DNA of 64,000 nucleotides. It comes from Candidatus Phosphitivorax anaerolimi (GTDB lineage Bacteria > Desulfobacterota > Desulfomonilia > UBA1062). The notes under the pieces are model-generated. The model was not told where the DNA came from, did no database searches, and saw only the letters and a program-made list of their open reading frames with translations. The DNA is taken from contig MPOS01000036.1 in assembly GCA_001896555.1 (NCBI GenBank), positions 53,807 to 117,806 of the forward strand. Reading direction: 5' to 3'. Position 1 is the stretch's first letter; each line of letters starts with the position of its first letter. Shown here piece by piece: positions 51,076 through 63,524 of the stretch. Made by a program: the position numbers and the translations under genes.

Positions 51076-52299
51076 ATGAAGAGAAAATATTCGATCGCTG
51101 CCGTTGTTGTCGCCGTAATGATTATCGTGATTATCTGGCAGTTGTTCCAGCGGATGCCCGGACAGGCTGAAGGCTCCCCCACTCGTACCAGCGTCCCCGT
51201 AGCCGTTGAGGTGGAGCCGGTCAGGAAAGGAACGATCCGGGATATCGGCGTCTATACCGGGACGCTCCTGCCCGAGTCTCAGTTCACCGTGGCGCCCAAG
51301 GTTGCAGGCCGCCTGGAGAAGATCCTCGTGGACATCGGAGACGAGGTGCAGCGCGGGCAGCTCATCGCCATGCTCGACGACGATGAGTTCGTCCAGCAGG
51401 TGGATCAGGCCCGGGCAGAGCTGGATGTGGCCAGGGCGAACATCGAGGAGAGCAGCAGCGAGCTCGGTCTGAGGCAGCGTGAGCTCGATCGGGTGAGAAT
51501 CCTGCGCGAGAAGAAGATCATATCTCAGTCGGAGCTGGATGCCGCCGAGGCCCAGTACGCCGCCGCCCTTGCCAGGCAGAAGGTCGCCGAGGCCCAGGCC
51601 ACCCAGAAGGAGGCGGTGCTCAAGGCGGCCCAGGTGCGTCTCGGCTATACGCGCATCAGGGCTTCATGGGAAGACGGCACCCGCTCAAGGGTGGTGGGCG
51701 AGCGGTTCGTTGACGAAGGGGCCATGCTTGCCGCCAACGCCCCCATTGCCTCGGTCGTCGGCATTGACACCTTGAAGGCCGTGATCCATGTGATCGAGCG
51801 GGACTATCCCCGGATCAGGGCCGGGCAGAAGGCATTCATCACCACCGACGCCCATCCCGGCCGGACATTCACCGGCACGATCGCACGCATCGCCCCTGTC
51901 CTGAAGGAGGCCGCGCGTCAGGCCCGGGTGGAGATCGACGTGGACAATGTCGAAAGAGTGCTCACCCCGGGCATGTTCGTCCGGGTGCAGATCCAGTTCG
52001 AGCAGCGGGAGAATGCCGTGGTGGTCCCCGTAAAGGCCCTGGCCAGAAACAACGGCTCAAGAAGCGTGTTTCTGGTGGACAGAGATCTCCTGAAGGTCAG
52101 ACTGGTCCCGGTCGAGATCGGCATCATCGAAGGCGACATGGCAGAGGTGATATCCCCTGACCTCGAAGGGTTTGTCGTGACCGTGGGGCAGCACCTCCTG
52201 CAGGACGGCTCGGAGATCATTCTCACGGGTAAGGGGCCGGGGCCTGAGGCAGGGGGCGGACAGGACGGAGAAACCCGCGAAGAAACGAACAGGTCCTGA
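51076..52299 (+). CDS. RND efflux periplasmic adaptor (membrane fusion protein)
   Basis: 407 aa. N-terminal membrane anchor (about 5-25, SIAAVVVAVMIIVIIWQLF). Lipoyl half-motifs GTLLPESQFTVAPKVAGRLEKILVDIGDEVQRGQLIAMLDD and GYTRIRASWEDG flank a coiled-coil hairpin (about 100-190, VDQARAELDVARANIEESSSEL ... VAEAQATQ). A beta-barrel and membrane-proximal domain follow. Bridges the RND pump and the outer-membrane channel encoded next. ATG 51076. Confidence 0.93.
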   Translation: MKRKYSIAAVVVAVMIIVIIWQLFQRMPGQAEGSPTRTSVPVAVEVEPVRKGTIRDIGVYTGTLLPESQFTVAPKVAGRLEKILVDIGDEVQRGQLIAMLDDDEFVQQVDQARAELDVARANIEESSSELGLRQRELDRVRILREKKIISQSELDAAEAQYAAALARQKVAEAQATQKEAVLKAAQVRLGYTRIRASWEDGTRSRVVGERFVDEGAMLAANAPIASVVGIDTLKAVIHVIERDYPRIRAGQKAFITTDAHPGRTFTGTIARIAPVLKEAARQARVEIDVDNVERVLTPGMFVRVQIQFEQRENAVVVPVKALARNNGSRSVFLVDRDLLKVRLVPVEIGIIEGDMAEVISPDLEGFVVTVGQHLLQDGSEIILTGKGPGPEAGGGQDGETREETNRS

Positions 52300-52314
52300 C
52301 AAGGAAGGCATGAG

Positions 52315-55427
<3,113 letters not shown>

Positions 55428-55431
<4 letters not shown>

Positions 55432-57071
55432 GAGATATGCATCTTTTCAGAACAACAGGAGGCCTTACTTTTTTCCCGAGGTTCCTGGCGGCTATGGCGA
55501 TTCTCTTTCTCACCTCCTGTGCATCAACCGGCCCCGCACAGACAGAAAGCCCTCTGACACCCGCGGACCCGGCGCTGACCGCCCCTGCAGAGCAGAAGGC
55601 GCCCCTGGAGCCGGCAGAGAAGAAGGACGAGGCGGCAGATTCCTCCCGCAGCGGCCCGCTCGAGATCACGGTGGAGAAGGCAATCGTCCTTGCCCTCCAG
55701 AATAACCCGGCCCTTCAGGTGGAATCGTTCAATCCCGCCATCTTGCAGACGGCTGAAGACGAAGCGCGAGCGGCATTCGACCCCACGTTGAGATCGACCT
55801 ATGCCCGTTCCCGGGAGAAGATCGATTCCCCGTTCATCGAAAACGAGAAGATCGAGGAGACCACGGGCAGCCTGGAGATCACCGGCCGCCTGCCCACGGG
55901 CACGGACATAGGCGTCGGCGCGACCACGAAGCGGACCTGGTCTGATCTGTACAGCGACGATCTGCACAAGTCGCGCGTGGGCGTCACTGTCACGCAGTCG
56001 CTGCTTCAGGGTGCGGGCCTGGGATACAACCTCGCCGAGCTGCGCAGGGCGCGTCTGGATACCGCTGCCTCGCGATATGAGCTGCGGGGATTCACCGAGG
56101 CACTGGTGGCCCGGGTCGAGGAAACCTATTGGGATTATGCCCTCATGCAGCGGCAGATCGAGATCTATCTCGAGTCGCTCAAGCTGGCCCAGCAGCAGAA
56201 GAGCGAAACCGAAGAGATGATCCGCGTGGGCACCCTGGCCGAGTCCGAGCTGATCGCGGCCGAGGCGGAGATCGCGCTTCGGCGTGAAGGATTGATCAAT
56301 GCCCGCAGCAACATGGAAAAGACCCGGCTTGTGCTCTTAAGCCTTCTGAATCCCTCCGGCGAAGAAATGTGGCACCGGCCCGTGGTGCTGCTCCGGCAGC
56401 CTGCCATGCCGGAGGTGGCCCTGGATGACGCCGATGCGCACGTGGACGTCGCCATGAATATGAGGCCTGACCTCAACCAGGCCAGGATTCAGGTGCAAAG
56501 CGGCGACATCGAACTCGTCAGGACCAGAAACGGCCTGCTCCCCCGGATGGATCTCTTCATCACCCTGGGAAAGACCGGATATGCGGATTCATTCCGAGAC
56601 ACATGGAAGGATCTCGACGGCGATTCCTACGATGCGAGCGCCGGGCTGTCGCTGGCGCTGCCCCTCGTGAACAGGCAGGCCAGGGCGGAGCACCGCCGCG
56701 CCCTGCTCGAGCGGAACCAGGCCGAAGAGGCCCTGAAGAATGTAGCCCATCTCGTACAGGTGGATGTTCGGTCCGCCTACATCGAGGTGATGCGCGCAAA
56801 GGAGCAGGTGGCGGCGACCGCGGCGACCAGGGCGCTCCAGGAAGAAAAGGCCAGGATCGAAAAAGAGAAATTCCGCGTGGGCAAATCGACCGGCATGCTG
56901 GTGGCGCAGGCGCAGCGTGACCTCCTTTCCAGCAGGATCTCCGAGATCCAGGCCGTCACGAACTACCTCAAGTCCCTGATCAACCTCTACCGGCTCGAAG
57001 GCTCCCTGCTGGAGCGACGCGGCATCCGGCTGGAAGCAACGGGCAAAGGTCCGGTTCTGCCTTCATCATGA
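55428..57071 (+). CDS. TolC-family outer-membrane channel lipoprotein
   Basis: 547 aa. A lipobox-like end of the signal peptide (FLTSCAST) suggests lipidation, as in NodT/OprM-type channels. A Pro/Ala/Glu-rich linker (about 35-75) follows, then two OEP repeats: ITVEKAIVLALQNNPALQVE and ARAEHRRALLERNQAEEAL, with long helical hairpins and strands TGTDIGVGATTKRTW and LSLALPLVNRQA. Completes the MFP-RND-OMF tripartite pump. The TTG start (55428) has GGAGG at the right distance and overlaps the pump stop; ATG 55437 is the alternative. Confidence 0.92.
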
Positions 57072-57159
57072 GGGAGCACCCCCTTTACATCGGCTTTCGT
57101 TGCGAGTTGCAGCTGTGATACAAGTATGGTAAGAGACACCCACAGAAGGAGAAACACAT

Positions 57160-57360
57160 ATGATTGGCGGAATCGGAATGACAGAACTGATCGTAATTCT
57201 GGTGATCGTGCTCGTGATCTTCGGTGCGGGCAAGTTGCCGGAAGTGGGAAGTGCCTTGGGAAAAGGCATCAAGAACTTCAAGTCGTCCGTGAGCGGTGAG
57301 GACACGAATGAAAAGACCGTAAAGGGAGACATCGAGGACAAGAGCAACAAAGAGGCTTAA
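57160..57360 (+). CDS. tatA: Sec-independent translocase TatA/E
   Basis: 66 aa. Short N-terminal helix ([23 protein letters not shown]) with the FGxxKLP motif, then an amphipathic helix [16 protein letters not shown] and an acidic tail. Forms the pore ring of the Tat pathway for folded proteins. tatB and tatC are not adjacent. GAAGGAG before the ATG. Confidence 0.95.
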   Translation: MIGGIGMTELIVILVIVLVIFGAGKLPEVGSALGKGIKNFKSSVSGEDTNEKTVKGDIEDKSNKEA

Positions 57361-57389
57361 GTCCGCGTGCCTCCCCGACGCTTGAAAAC

Positions 57390-57421
57390 GGGACCCAGCC
57401 CTTTCACTCTGGGGCGGTCCC
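57390..57421 (+). terminator. Candidate terminator after tatA
   Basis: GGGACC (57390-57395) plus GCCC pairs with GGGC plus GGTCCC (57416-57421) around a pyrimidine-rich loop, 30 bases past the tatA stop. No strong T-run. Confidence 0.45.
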
Positions 57422-57515
57422 GGATTCATCATTCCCTCGCGGGGCGGCCTCCCTTGAGTTTTACCAATCCCTTGTCCCTCTGTATCCGGAGGGAAAAATC
57501 ACTGCATGAGCACAA

Positions 57516-57563
57516 CCGAAAGGCCCGCCAAAGGTGCGCCCATGGATTTCTGTCACCTTTCGG
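57516..57563. repeat. Inverted repeat between tatA and ptsN
   Basis: CCGAAAGG (57516-57523) and CCTTTCGG (57556-57563), 8-bp perfect arms, 32-base loop. Lies in the 289-base convergent gap, which otherwise holds nothing recognisable. Confidence 0.4.
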
Positions 57564-57649
57564 TGCGTCATGGACTCCTGTGGCCGCTCCCTTGCGCGGG
57601 TGAACGCGATTTCTTAATGTGAATCCGTCCCGAAATCACGTCCCCGAAA

Positions 57650-58114
57650 TCATTCGTCGAGCTTGTTATCGTACTCGGTGATCACCCGGTAGATCTCGCT
57701 TGGGGTCTCGGCCTTGAGCAGGTTCTCGCGCAGCGACGGGTTCTTCAGCAGCATGGAGGCGCGGGCCAGGGCCTTGAGGTGTCCGCTTACCGAGTTGCTC
57801 GGCGCAGCCAGGAGAAAGAAGATATGGCAAGGCTTGCCGTCCAGGGCGTCGAACTTCAGGCCCTCTCTGCTCTTGCCGATGGACGCCACGATGGATTTCA
57901 GCCCGCTGATCTTGCCGTGGGGTATGGCGACACCTTCTCCGATCCCGGTGGAGCCCAGCTTCTCCCGGTTCAGGAGAACACCCACCATCTCATCGAGGTT
58001 CACATCGTAGTGCTCGGCTATCGGGCGTGAGAGCTCCGTGAGGATATCCTTCTTGGTCATGGCCTGAATGTCGGCCAGGACACACTCGGGTTTGAGGATG
58101 TCGCTGATTTTCAT
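57650..58114 (-). CDS. ptsN: Nitrogen PTS EIIA component
   Basis: 154 aa PTS EIIA type 2 (fructose/nitrogen) domain. The phospho-accepting His is in GEGVAIPHGKISGL (about residue 66); the second His region is DGKPCHIFFLLAAPSNSVSGHLKALA. Regulatory rather than transport PTS protein, classically encoded near rpoN, as here. Overlaps hpf by 4 bases. Last gene of the operon. Confidence 0.95.
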   Translation of the reverse strand: MKISDILKPECVLADIQAMTKKDILTELSRPIAEHYDVNLDEMVGVLLNREKLGSTGIGEGVAIPHGKISGLKSIVASIGKSREGLKFDALDGKPCHIFFLLAAPSNSVSGHLKALARASMLLKNPSLRENLLKAETPSEIYRVITEYDNKLDE

Positions 58115-58635
58115 AAGAGCGGCTCTACGAGTCCGAGATCTCCATCCTGTCTTTTATAGATAAGATTGATCTGCTGGGTGTCTGTGTTCTGGAAGATGAT
58201 GAAATCCCTCTGTGCCACATCGATCTGCAGGATCGCCTCATCAACGCTCATGGGTTTGACAAAGTAATCCCTCTCATAGACAACCCTGGGCCTGGAGGCT
58301 TTTTCTCCCGGGCCCGCCTCGGCCGGCATCGCCGCCCTGGCCGGACCCTTCTTGTCCTGGAGCTTTTCCTTGTGCTTCTTCACCTGACGCTCGAGCTTGT
58401 CCATCACCATGTCGATGGCGGAATACATGTCTTCCGTGATCTCAACCGCATTGATCACCACACCGTCGGCGCTCAGCGTCACATCGGCCTTGTGCCGCCT
58501 CTTTTCAACTGAGAGCACGACATGAACCTCGGTAGGGCGATCGATATATCTGTCCAGCTTCGATAATCTTTTTGAAGCATAGTCTTTAAGCGCATCTGTA
58601 GAATCCATGTTCTTGAAGGTGATGTCGATCTGCAT
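58111..58635 (-). CDS. hpf: Ribosome hibernation promoting factor, long form
   Basis: 174 aa. N-terminal YfiA/HPF domain (MQIDITFKNMDSTDALKDYASKRLSKLDRYIDRPTEVHVVLS). After a variable linker comes the C-terminal dimerisation domain (YERDYFVKPMSVDEAILQIDVAQRDFIIFQNTDT), which makes it the long form that joins two ribosomes into 100S. AAGGAGG before ATG 58635; the frame extending to 58659 is not needed. Confidence 0.95.
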   Translation of the reverse strand: MQIDITFKNMDSTDALKDYASKRLSKLDRYIDRPTEVHVVLSVEKRRHKADVTLSADGVVINAVEITEDMYSAIDMVMDKLERQVKKHKEKLQDKKGPARAAMPAEAGPGEKASRPRVVYERDYFVKPMSVDEAILQIDVAQRDFIIFQNTDTQQINLIYKRQDGDLGLVEPLL

Positions 58636-58662
58636 ACAAATCCTCCTTAGTCGTAACAAAAA

Positions 58663-60048
58663 TTAATAGTGTTTCTTCCTCCGGTTTGAAGGGACGATTC
58701 CGAGCAGCTCACGGTACTTCGCCACGGTCCTCCTGGCAATCCGCACGCCCTTTGCCTTGAGTTCCTGGGCGATCGCCTGGTCGCTCAAGGGATGCTTGGG
58801 ATCTTCTGCCTTGATAATGTTTTCGATCTCGTTCTTGACGCTCTGGGAGGCGACAAAGCTTCCGTCGCTGCGGGAGATCCCGCTGTTGAAGAAAAACTTG
58901 AGCTCGAAAGTGCCTTGCGGGGTGTGCACATATTTGTTGGAGGTGACCCTGCTGATGGTGGATTCGTGCATGCCCACATCATCGGCCACGTCTCTGAGCA
59001 CCAGGGGCCTCAGGTGGCTGATGCCGTGGATCAGGAACTCTTTCTGGAACTTCACGATGCTCTCGGTCACCTTGCACAGGGTGTTCTGCCGCTGGTGAAT
59101 GCTCTTCAGGAGCCACTGTGCCGACTTGAAGCAGTCGGAGAGGTAGTCGCGGGCGATCTTGCCCGTGCAGTCGGAGGACATCATGTCCTGGTATTCCTTG
59201 TTGAGCTTGAGCACCGGGATATCCTCTTCGTTCAGCACCACTACGAACTCGCCATCCATGTTCACCACATATACGTCGGGAACCACGTATTGGGGCGGCT
59301 CGTCGGAGTAGTCGCGCGCCGGCCTGGGCTCCATGTTCACGATGATCTGCGCGGCATGGGAGACCTCTTCTACGCTCACGCCGAGTTCGTGGGAGATCTT
59401 GTCGTAGTTCTTGGTCTGCAGATCTTCCAGGTGGGAGTCGATGATCTGCCACACCACGGAGTCTTCGAGGCCCAGATGCCGGGCCTGGATGCGCAGGCAG
59501 TCTTTGAGATCGCGGGCTGCGATCCCGGTGGGATCAAAGAGCTGGATTTTATCCAGGGCGGATTCCACGATTTCCAGAGGGCGTCCGGTGGCCTCCGCGA
59601 TCGCGGTGGTATCCATGCTTATATAGCCGTTGTGGTCCAGGTTGCCGATGATGAAAATGCCGACATCGCGCTCTTCTTCAGTGAAGTCGTTCATCCTGAG
59701 CTGCCACAGGAGATGCTCGTAGAGCCCGTCCGGCCGGGTGGCCGTGGATTCCAGTGTCGGCCGCTCTTCGTCTTCGTAATAGGGGACGTTGTCTCTGCCG
59801 TAGGTTTCCAGGTAGGCATCCCACTTCCACTTCAGGAGCTCCTCGTTCTCCCTCTGAAGGCGCTGGGTTTCGGCGTCTTTGAACGACGTGGTGTCGGCCT
59901 CGAGCAGGGGATTGGACTGGAGCTCTTCCATGATATAGTCCTGGAGTTCGATCCGCGAAAGCTGGAGCAGCTTGATGGCCTGCTGCAACTGCGGGGTCAT
60001 GATGAGCTGCTGGGAAAGCTTGAGATGCTGTTTTAACTCCAATGCCAT
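58663..60048 (-). CDS. rpoN: RNA polymerase sigma-54 factor
   Basis: 461 aa. Region I: LKLSQQLIMTPQLQQAIKLLQLSRIELQDYI (Gln/Leu-rich activator-responsive region). Region III includes the core-binding and DNA-binding helix-turn-helix parts (STISRVTSNKYVHTPQGTFELKFFF). The C-terminal RpoN box is ARRTVAKYRELL, here followed by GIVPSNRR. Directs the -24/-12 promoter class such as the one at 13024. Flanked by lptB and hpf. Confidence 0.97.
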   Translation of the reverse strand: MALELKQHLKLSQQLIMTPQLQQAIKLLQLSRIELQDYIMEELQSNPLLEADTTSFKDAETQRLQRENEELLKWKWDAYLETYGRDNVPYYEDEERPTLESTATRPDGLYEHLLWQLRMNDFTEEERDVGIFIIGNLDHNGYISMDTTAIAEATGRPLEIVESALDKIQLFDPTGIAARDLKDCLRIQARHLGLEDSVVWQIIDSHLEDLQTKNYDKISHELGVSVEEVSHAAQIIVNMEPRPARDYSDEPPQYVVPDVYVVNMDGEFVVVLNEEDIPVLKLNKEYQDMMSSDCTGKIARDYLSDCFKSAQWLLKSIHQRQNTLCKVTESIVKFQKEFLIHGISHLRPLVLRDVADDVGMHESTISRVTSNKYVHTPQGTFELKFFFNSGISRSDGSFVASQSVKNEIENIIKAEDPKHPLSDQAIAQELKAKGVRIARRTVAKYRELLGIVPSNRRKKHY

Positions 60049-60060
60049 GAACCGCTCCCC

Positions 60061-60783
60061 TCATACGAGTGAGAAGTCTCTTCCCACATAAATCTGTTTG
60101 ACCCGATCGTTCTCCACCACTTTCTCAGGTGTCCCTTCCTCGATAACCAGCCCCTGATGGATAATATATGCCCTGTCGCATATTTTCAGGGTTTCTTTCA
60201 CGTTATGGTCTGTAATAATGACACCGATTCCCTTTTTTTTCAAGTTCACGATCATGTCCTGGATGTCCTTGACCGTGATGGGGTCGATGCCGGCAAACGG
60301 CTCGTCCAGCAGGAGATAACGGGGCTTCAGGGCCATGGCCCGGGCGATCTCCACCCTGCGGCGCTCTCCGCCCGAGAGCGACACCCCCTTGTGCGTGCGG
60401 ACGTGCTCCAGCCCGAACACGGAGATGATCTCGTCGCGCTCCTGCCGCAGGCGCTGGCCTTTGAGGCCCTTTGCCTGCAGCGGCACCGCGATGTTGTCCT
60501 CAACGCTCAATCCCCGGAACACCGAGGGCTCCTGCGGCAGATATCCGATGCCCTGCCGTGCCCTGCCCGAGAGGTCCATGGCGGTGATGTCGGTCTCGCC
60601 CAACGATATGCTGCCCTTGTCCGGGTAGATGAGCCCCACGATCATGTAGAAGGTCGTGGTCTTGCCCGCACCGTTGGGGCCGAGAAGGCCGATGATCTCA
60701 CCCTGAACGCACTCCAGGTCGAGGCCCTTGATGATGTGGGCCTTGCCGAAGCTCTTTTCGAGCCGCTGAGCCTTGAGCCTCAT
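60061..60783 (-). CDS. lptB: LPS export ABC ATPase LptB
   Basis: About 240 aa. Walker A LLGPNGAGKTTTFYM, signature LSGGERRRVEIARA, Walker B YLLLDEPFAGIDPITV, H-loop ITDHNVKETLKICDRAYI. The LptB-specific phrase GYLPQEPSVFRGLSVEDNI is present. Drives LPS extraction with LptF/G (elsewhere). ATG 60783 overlaps the lptA stop; ATG 60792 is in frame. Confidence 0.96.
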   Translation of the reverse strand: MRLKAQRLEKSFGKAHIIKGLDLECVQGEIIGLLGPNGAGKTTTFYMIVGLIYPDKGSISLGETDITAMDLSGRARQGIGYLPQEPSVFRGLSVEDNIAVPLQAKGLKGQRLRQERDEIISVFGLEHVRTHKGVSLSGGERRRVEIARAMALKPRYLLLDEPFAGIDPITVKDIQDMIVNLKKKGIGVIITDHNVKETLKICDRAYIIHQGLVIEEGTPEKVVENDRVKQIYVGRDFSLV

Positions 60784-61298
60784 TTCTTCCATTGCAGGAT
60801 CCCCGATTCCTGATCGTTTTTCACCCGGATCTGCACCCGGCCTCCCTCGCCTTCCACGGTCTGAGAGTTGGTCTTCATATCAACGCTCACCTTCTGGCCT
60901 GTGAGCCGCTCCTCGCCTCGGGTGATGAGCACGTCGCCCGAGAGGTCGAGCGTCTCCTTGTCGAGACGGTATACAGCCTTGTCGCAGGTGGCCTGCCTAT
61001 CCTGCCAGTGAATGAACACGTCGTCCTCCGCAATGAGCGTGTTCACAGTCTTGGTGGTCTCATCGAACTTCAGGGTGAGCCGTGCTCCCTGAACGGTGAT
61101 ATTGCCCTGGGTAGCCTTCACATTTCCCGTGAAAACCGCTTCTCCTTTCTCAGTGTTCACATCAAGATGATCCGATTCGATAGAGATCATATCGGATACG
61201 CCTTCTTCGGTCTTGAGCTCCTCCGCCCGGGCCGGGGCAAAGGTGAGCGCGCCCATGACCAGGCTAGCGATGAAGAAGATGGGGAGAAAGGTTCGCAT
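60780..61298 (-). CDS. lptA: LPS transport periplasmic protein LptA
   Basis: About 172 aa. Signal peptide (MRTFLPIFFIASLVMGAL to PARA). OstA-like beta-jellyroll: SIESDHLDVNTEKGEAVFTGNVKATQGNITVQGARLTLKFD, the hallmark of LptA. Forms the periplasmic bridge from LptC to LptD. ATG 61298 lies inside the end of lptC (35-base overlap). Confidence 0.93.
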   Translation of the reverse strand: MRTFLPIFFIASLVMGALTFAPARAEELKTEEGVSDMISIESDHLDVNTEKGEAVFTGNVKATQGNITVQGARLTLKFDETTKTVNTLIAEDDVFIHWQDRQATCDKAVYRLDKETLDLSGDVLITRGEERLTGQKVSVDMKTNSQTVEGEGGRVQIRVKNDQESGILQWKK

Positions 61299-61821
61299 GT
61301 ACGTCACCTGCAAGGAGGATGCGGTTGAAATCGTCGAAAAACTCGCCCCTGTCAGCGGTAATGGTCCCCTGGGCACCCTTGACCACCAGCGGCTTGTCCG
61401 TGGATGCTTTCTTCGTCTTGCGGTCCCAGGTCAGTCCGTCCAGATCGGCCTGCCAGCCGTCGGCCGTATTGACCCTGACCGGGCCGATGATATCGAGCAG
61501 GGACTTCTCGGCGTCGTAGCGGGCCCGGTCGCCCGTGAGCCTCAGTCCGTTCGACTGCTCGAGTCTGAATTCTTCCAGGACCACCACACGGTCCTTGTCC
61601 TCGGTGGCGGAGGCGGCGTGGATGACCAGCGAGGAGCCGGAATCGGGCTTGGTCTCATACATGACGATCCCGCCTGCGGCCCGGGAAGGCTGTTCGCCGG
61701 TGCCGGTACCGGTGCCCGGCCCGCCGGCATCAGCCTGCTCCTGGTCGCCGTCCCGGGCGATATAGCCGATTCCCACAATCAGGACGAGAAGGATGAGTGC
61801 GGAAAGCAGCTTAACCCACAT
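61264..61821 (-). CDS. lptC: LPS export protein LptC
   Basis: 185 aa. One N-terminal transmembrane helix (KLLSALILLVLIVGIGYIA), a Gly/Thr/Pro linker, then the jellyroll: LEEFRLEQSNGLRLTGDRARYDAEKSLLDIIGPV and VKGAQGTITADRGEFFDDFNRILLAGDV. Couples LptBFG to LptA. Overlaps kdsC by 11 bases and lptA by 35. Confidence 0.92.
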   Translation of the reverse strand: MWVKLLSALILLVLIVGIGYIARDGDQEQADAGGPGTGTGTGEQPSRAAGGIVMYETKPDSGSSLVIHAASATEDKDRVVVLEEFRLEQSNGLRLTGDRARYDAEKSLLDIIGPVRVNTADGWQADLDGLTWDRKTKKASTDKPLVVKGAQGTITADRGEFFDDFNRILLAGDVHANLSPHLLHR

Positions 61822-62320
61822 AGCGTTCCATCACCTTATCGAACAGCCCCAGGCGCTTGAGGATTATCTCTGCGGCCTCGCGTACAGCGCCGTGCCCGCC
61901 GCGTGTCGAGGTCACGATATCGGCCCGCTCCCGGACCATGTCGGCCGCGTCGCTCGGTGCGATGCTCATGCCGCACAGGGCCATGGCAGGCAGGTCGACC
62001 ACATCGTCGCCCATATAGGCCATCTCTTCCGGCCCCACGCCCACCTGCCGCGAGAAATCCAGCAGCGCGGCCTTCTTGTCCTTCGCCCCCTGGACCACAT
62101 AGTCGATCTGGAGGTCTTTCGCCCGGTGCTCCACAGCCTTGGAGTAGCGGCCTGTAATGATGGCAACACCGATCCCGGCCCGCATGAGGAGCTTGATGCC
62201 GTGGCCGTCGCGCACGTTGAACGATTTGATTTCCTGTCCGTCGTCGGTGTAATAGAGCCGGCAGTCGGTGAGCACCCCGTCTGCGTCCAAGACCAGATAT
62301 TTGATGGTCTCCGCACTCAC
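61811..62320 (-). CDS. kdsC: 3-deoxy-D-manno-octulosonate 8-phosphate phosphatase
   Basis: 169 aa capless HAD (C0) phosphatase. Motif I LVLDADGVLTDCRLYY (D-x-D-G-V-x-T-D), NVRDGHGIKLLMRAGIGVAIITGR (motif II region), KDKKAALLD, and MAYMGDDVVDLPAMALCGMSIAPSDA. Hydrolyses Kdo-8-P made by KdsA, the gene before it. GTG start overlapping the kdsA stop. Confidence 0.95.
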   Translation of the reverse strand: MSAETIKYLVLDADGVLTDCRLYYTDDGQEIKSFNVRDGHGIKLLMRAGIGVAIITGRYSKAVEHRAKDLQIDYVVQGAKDKKAALLDFSRQVGVGPEEMAYMGDDVVDLPAMALCGMSIAPSDAADMVRERADIVTSTRGGHGAVREAAEIILKRLGLFDKVMERYVG

Positions 62321-63129
62321 CGCACCGCCTCCTGAATCTTGCAGAGCTGCTTCAGCAGGGGTTCAAGAGCATACAGGGGAAGCGAGTTGGGGCCGTCGCT
62401 CAGCGCATGCTCGGGGTCGTCGTGCACCTCCATGAAAAGGGCATCGACTCCGAAGGCCACTCCGGCCCGCGCCAGGGGCGCAATGAACTCTCGCATGCCG
62501 CCGGAAGAATCCCCTTTGCCTCCGGGCAGCTGGAGGCTGTGTGTCACGTCCAGCACCACCGGCACCCCCAGGGACTTGAGCAGGCCCAGGTTCCTCAGGT
62601 CGCACACCAGATTGTTGTATCCGAACGAGGTTCCGCGTTCGGTGAGCATCACCTTCGTATTGCCGGTGCTCTCGACCTTTTTCACTGCATGGGTCATATC
62701 CCAGGGCGCCATGAACTGCCCTTTTTTGATGTTGACGGGAAGCCCGGTCTCTCCTGCGGCAAGAAGGATATCGGTCTGCCGGCAGAGAAAGGCGGGGATC
62801 TGGATGACATCCACCACCGAGGCCGCCGCCGCTGCCTGGCGGGGTTCGTGGATGTCGGTGATCACAGGCACGCCCAGCCCTTCCTTGACCTCCGCCAGGA
62901 TCTCCAGGCCCTTTTCCAAGCCGGGCCCCCGGTAGGAGCTGATGGAAGAGCGGTTTGCCTTATCGAAGGATGCCTTGAATATCAGGGGGACCCCGGTGCG
63001 GGATGCGATCTCGGCGAGCGACTCGGCCATGAAGAGCGTGTGCTCCCGCGACTCGATGACGCAGGGCCCCGCGATGAGCACGAGCCCGCCGGAACCGATG
63101 GACACATCCCTGACAGCGACCTGTTTCAT
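62317..63129 (-). CDS. kdsA: 2-dehydro-3-deoxyphosphooctonate aldolase (Kdo-8-P synthase)
   Basis: 270 aa. Condenses PEP with arabinose-5-phosphate. LIAGPCVIESREHTLFMAE, FKASFDKANRSSISSYRGPGLEKGLEIL, VITDIHEP, IQIPAFLCRQTDIL, VNIKKGQFMAPWDM, TERGTSFGYNNLVCDLRNL are all landmark segments. The Cys in AGPCVIE is the metal ligand of metallo-type enzymes. ATG 63129 (GGAGGG upstream) rather than 63132; the frame to 63234 is not used. First gene of the kdsA-to-ptsN operon. Confidence 0.96.
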   Translation of the reverse strand: MKQVAVRDVSIGSGGLVLIAGPCVIESREHTLFMAESLAEIASRTGVPLIFKASFDKANRSSISSYRGPGLEKGLEILAEVKEGLGVPVITDIHEPRQAAAAASVVDVIQIPAFLCRQTDILLAAGETGLPVNIKKGQFMAPWDMTHAVKKVESTGNTKVMLTERGTSFGYNNLVCDLRNLGLLKSLGVPVVLDVTHSLQLPGGKGDSSGGMREFIAPLARAGVAFGVDALFMEVHDDPEHALSDGPNSLPLYALEPLLKQLCKIQEAVR

Positions 63130-63524
63130 CATCCCTCCGCGGCTGCGTGCAAGGCAAAACGATCGCCGCGCGCCCCGGGGAGCCTTCCCCGGTCTTCGTT
63201 CCCGTGAGGACAGCATGCCGATGCCCGGAAACACCGGGAGAACAGGATTCTGTGCAGGAGAATATCCATGGACAGAAGACTATCTCATGGTATGAAGGGG
63301 TGTCAAGTCGTATTGGACAAAAACCGTGCCAGAATAGGATATTCCGGCCCTGCCTGATTGAATTCTTTTCCTAAACTTCGCCTGGATATTCAGTCATCAG
63401 GGTCAGGGAGCTTAAGGCTCAGAAGATCGACCCGGTTCACATGCCCCGACCGGGCAGATTCCACGAACTCTTTGACAACATGCCGCCTGTATCTGACGGC
63501 AAAGAGGTCACTGTCTGATCAGCA
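63130..63524. other. Intergenic region upstream of kdsA
   Basis: 395 bases. Contains the kdsA promoter (63279-63306) and, on the reverse strand at 63390-63518, an open frame of 42 codons without a start. It reads SDLFAVRYRRHVVKEF and ends LLSLKLPDPDD, directly after the WYL fragment. It looks like the remnant of another gene's C-terminus. Confidence 0.5.
63279..63306 (-). promoter_or_regulatory. Candidate promoter of the kdsA-kdsC-lpt-rpoN operon
   Basis: Reverse strand TTGACA (63306-63301), 16 bases, GATAGT (63284-63279); leader of about 145 bases to ATG 63129. Confidence 0.55.

Noticed and set aside
58792..60036. 414-codon forward open frame opposite rpoN
   Set aside because: Antisense shadow of rpoN; no domain and no ribosome binding site.
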